From positions 1 to 23,948 of the forward strand of contig JACRNN010000201.1 in NCBI GenBank assembly GCA_016234955.1: a stretch of 23,948 nt of DNA. Reading direction: 5' to 3'. The DNA is from Deltaproteobacteria bacterium. GTDB taxonomy: Bacteria > Desulfobacterota > GWC2-55-46. Of this stretch, positions 22,454 through 23,948 are shown in pieces. Below the pieces are notes generated by a model, which made no database searches, was not told the DNA's origin, and worked only from the letters and a program-made list of their open reading frames with translations. Numbering within the stretch: the first letter of the stretch is position 1; each line of letters opens with the position of its first letter. A program made the position numbers and the translations under genes.

Positions 22454-22537
22454 GACGCAAAACCCTCAATGTTATTTATCCCTGCCACGCAACAATATCG
22501 TCCCGGACGTTACCGTTGCGGTTTTGCATATCGTCCA

Positions 22538-23470
22538 TCAACCGATTTTGAGCTCCGCTATCAGTCCCTTGACCGCGGCAACCGACCCCATGAACGCCTT
22601 TTTCTCGTCCTCGTCGAGCTCCACCTCTATGATCTTTTCAGCCCCCCCGGCGCCCACCATCACGGGGACCCCTATGAATAGGCCGTCCACCCCGTACTGG
22701 CCGCTGCAGTAGGCGGCGCACGGGATGATCCTCTTCTTGTCCTTTATGATGGCCTCGGCCATCTCGGCCACGGCCGCGGACGGGGCGTAGTACGCGCTCC
22801 CGGTCTTCAGGAGCGCCACTATCTCTCCGCCGGCCTTTTTTGTCCTGGCGATGACGGCGTCCATCTTCTCAGGGCTCAACAACTGTGCCACGGGTATGCC
22901 GGAGACGGTAGAGTACCTCCGTAGAGGGACCATCTCGTCGGCGTGTCCTCCTATGACCATCGCGTGGACGTCCTCCACCGAGACCCCGAGCTCCATCGCT
23001 ATGAACGCGCGCATCCTCGATCCGTCTAACGCCCCGGAAAGCCCCATTATCTTGCGCGGTTCCATCCCGCTCATCTTCCACGCGGCGTAGACCATCACGT
23101 CGAGCGGGTTTGTCACCACGAGGATGTGCGCGTTGGGGGAGTATTTTACCACCCCCTCCACCACCGACTTCAATATGCCTACGTTCGTGTTTATGAGGTC
23201 GCTTCTGCTCATCCCCGGCTTTCTGGGGATGCCTGCGGTTATCACGACGACGTCCGAGCCCGCCGTGTCCTTATAGTCGTTCGTTCCGATAATATTCGAG
23301 TCAAAACCCTCTACCGGGGAGGCCTCCATGAGGTCCAGGGCCTTGCCCTGCGGCACCCCCTCCGCTATGTCGAGAAGGACGACGTCTCCCAACTCCTTAA
23401 GGGCCAGCCAGAGCGCGGTATGCGCGCCCACATGACCCGCGCCGATTACCGATATTTTTTTCCGGGCCAA
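22538..23470 (-). CDS. mdh: Malate dehydrogenase, LDH-like type
   Basis: This 310-residue NAD-dependent malate dehydrogenase has the glycine motif ISVIGAGHVGAHTA (6-19) with Asp34 at the NAD-selecting position. The substrate-loop Arg pair is in GIPRKPGMSRSDL (Arg83, Arg89). It also has VTNPLDVMVY, Arg153 and the catalytic His176 in IGGHADEMVPL. The loop Arg favours oxaloacetate/malate over pyruvate/lactate. The start is a TTG at 23470 with a near-perfect AAGGAGGTC five bases upstream, so the uncommon start is well supported. It is the first gene of the long unit and lies below a strong promoter with a palindromic operator. In the reductive direction it feeds malate to the fumarase encoded next. 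Confidence 0.96.
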   Translation of the reverse strand: MARKKISVIGAGHVGAHTALWLALKELGDVVLLDIAEGVPQGKALDLMEASPVEGFDSNIIGTNDYKDTAGSDVVVITAGIPRKPGMSRSDLINTNVGILKSVVEGVVKYSPNAHILVVTNPLDVMVYAAWKMSGMEPRKIMGLSGALDGSRMRAFIAMELGVSVEDVHAMVIGGHADEMVPLRRYSTVSGIPVAQLLSPEKMDAVIARTKKAGGEIVALLKTGSAYYAPSAAVAEMAEAIIKDKKRIIPCAAYCSGQYGVDGLFIGVPVMVGAGGAEKIIEVELDEDEKKAFMGSVAAVKGLIAELKIG

Positions 23471-23623
23471 TTCAGACCTCCTTAAAAAAGGTTTTATCCT
23501 GCACAGACCGTCTTTTATCCGGATTGCGCCCGTATAAAAAATGAAAAAAACAGGACGTGCCGGGGTTGCAAAAAGGCGTAATCGATGGCGCTCAGTATCT
23601 CACGGTTCGCTCTAACCGATGCA

Positions 23624-23640
23624 TTGTATACAGTATACAA
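23624..23640. promoter_or_regulatory. Palindromic operator TTGTATACAGTATACAA over the mdh promoter
   Basis: A perfect 17-bp palindrome (8-bp arms with a central A) overlaps the -10 region of the mdh promoter. A second half site TTGTATAC lies 40 bp away at 23664-23671, beyond the -35 box. TGTATAC-type palindromes are typical targets of GntR-family repressors. No regulator gene is in the window, so the family is inference. Confidence 0.6.
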
Positions 23641-23658
23641 AAAATATTTCTCTGTCAA
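23630..23658 (-). promoter_or_regulatory. Promoter of the mdh-fum-hdr-flox-frd unit
   Basis: A consensus TTGACA (23653-23658) is followed 17 bases later by TACTGT (23630-23635). An overlapping TATACT is an alternative -10 box with 15-base spacing. Transcription would start near 23622 and give a leader of about 150 bases before the mdh TTG. No gene is seen in the leader or between 23672 and 23825. Confidence 0.65.
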
Positions 23659-23825
23659 GGGAATTGTATACCCGGAATCCCCACTCCACAAGGGGCTTGC
23701 GAAGGTAATGACGCGGTATGAATCGATATGTCCGGCAAACAAATCAGTTGAAGCTCTCCTATGCCCAAGCTACGGGCTGGGCGCTCGCTATGCATGTTCA
23801 CAAAGGAGTGTTCCGCCAAAGTGAT

Positions 23826-23948
23826 AATGTCCTAAAATACCAAAGTAGAAATGTCCTAAGAGGCGGCGATAATATCTCTCTTTAATAAGGGAGGTAATCG
23901 TGGCTGGAGAGGACATTATAAAGATGAGTTTAAGGGAGCTTGCGAGGC
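23826..23948 (+). mobile_element. Left end of an insertion sequence, cut by the window edge
   Basis: Direct repeats of AATGTCCTAA at 23826-23835 and 23850-23859, 24 bases apart, precede the start of a transposase-like gene at 23900. Repeated GTCCTA-type ends followed by such a gene are typical of an insertion sequence terminus. The exact end and the other terminus are not visible. Confidence 0.6.
23900..23948 (+). CDS. N-terminus of a probable transposase, running off the right edge
   Basis: A GTG at 23900 with AAGGGAGGT just upstream opens a frame reading MAGEDIIKMSLRELAR to the window end. The DIIxMSxxELxR start resembles helix-turn-helix plus integrase-core transposases of the ISNCY-like group. 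Only 16 residues are visible, so the family call is tentative. Upstream repeats at 23826-23859 support an insertion sequence. Confidence 0.55.
   Translation, partial: MAGEDIIKMSLRELAR

Noticed and set aside
23515..23742. Small minus-strand frame upstream of mdh
   Set aside because: It spans the mdh promoter and operator, lacks a ribosome binding site and shows no family resemblance.
1..23948. CRISPR array, tRNA or rRNA genes
   Set aside because: No regularly spaced repeat-spacer pattern, cloverleaf with a TTCGA-type arm or rRNA-like sequence was found on either strand by eye.

Overview
The window is a GC-rich bacterial chromosome segment in which nearly every gene lies on the minus strand, so it reads from right to left. 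The genes form an anaerobic TCA-cycle module built on ferredoxin and iron-sulfur redox chemistry. This suggests an anaerobic, probably autotrophic or facultatively autotrophic bacterium of the Deltaproteobacteria/Nitrospirota type. That placement is inferred from gene content, many small palindromic repeats, and heavy use of ATA (Ile) and AGG (Arg) codons in a GC-rich background. No rRNA or tRNA is present to confirm it.

From right to left: the start of an insertion sequence (23826-23948) lies upstream of a promoter overlapped by a palindromic operator (23624-23671). Unit 1 then encodes malate dehydrogenase, two-subunit class I fumarase, HdrC, HdrB, HdrA, an MvhD-like subunit, three Flox/sulfhydrogenase-like redox subunits, a 2Fe-2S/4Fe-4S FrdB-like protein and a fumarate reductase-type flavoprotein. 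It ends at a strong intrinsic terminator (11155-11186). Unit 2 encodes succinyl-CoA synthetase (sucC, sucD) and 2-oxoglutarate:ferredoxin oxidoreductase (korD, korA, korB, korC) and ends at a second terminator (5138-5164). Unit 3 holds a broken SdhA/FrdA flavoprotein gene, an SdhB/FrdB gene and an HdrB-like CCG-domain subunit. At the left end are a plus-strand YbhB-like gene and the first codons of a divergent minus-strand gene with its own promoter.

The enzymes fall on the DNA in pathway order: oxaloacetate, malate, fumarate, succinate, succinyl-CoA, 2-oxoglutarate. The fumarate-reduction step is represented by a nine-gene HdrCBA-MvhD-Flox-FrdBA block. I propose that this is a soluble NADH-dependent fumarate reductase, possibly electron-bifurcating, that makes the reduced ferredoxin KorDABC needs to carboxylate succinyl-CoA. 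The genes are seen directly. The single-complex and bifurcation hypothesis is inference.

The spaces between genes are full of small repeats: a family of about 50 bp (REP-like), palindromic MITE-like elements, and a 421-bp unit in which a DUF559 nuclease gene is enclosed by 40-bp inverted repeats between hdrB and hdrA. One MITE-like element supplies the last codons of korC.
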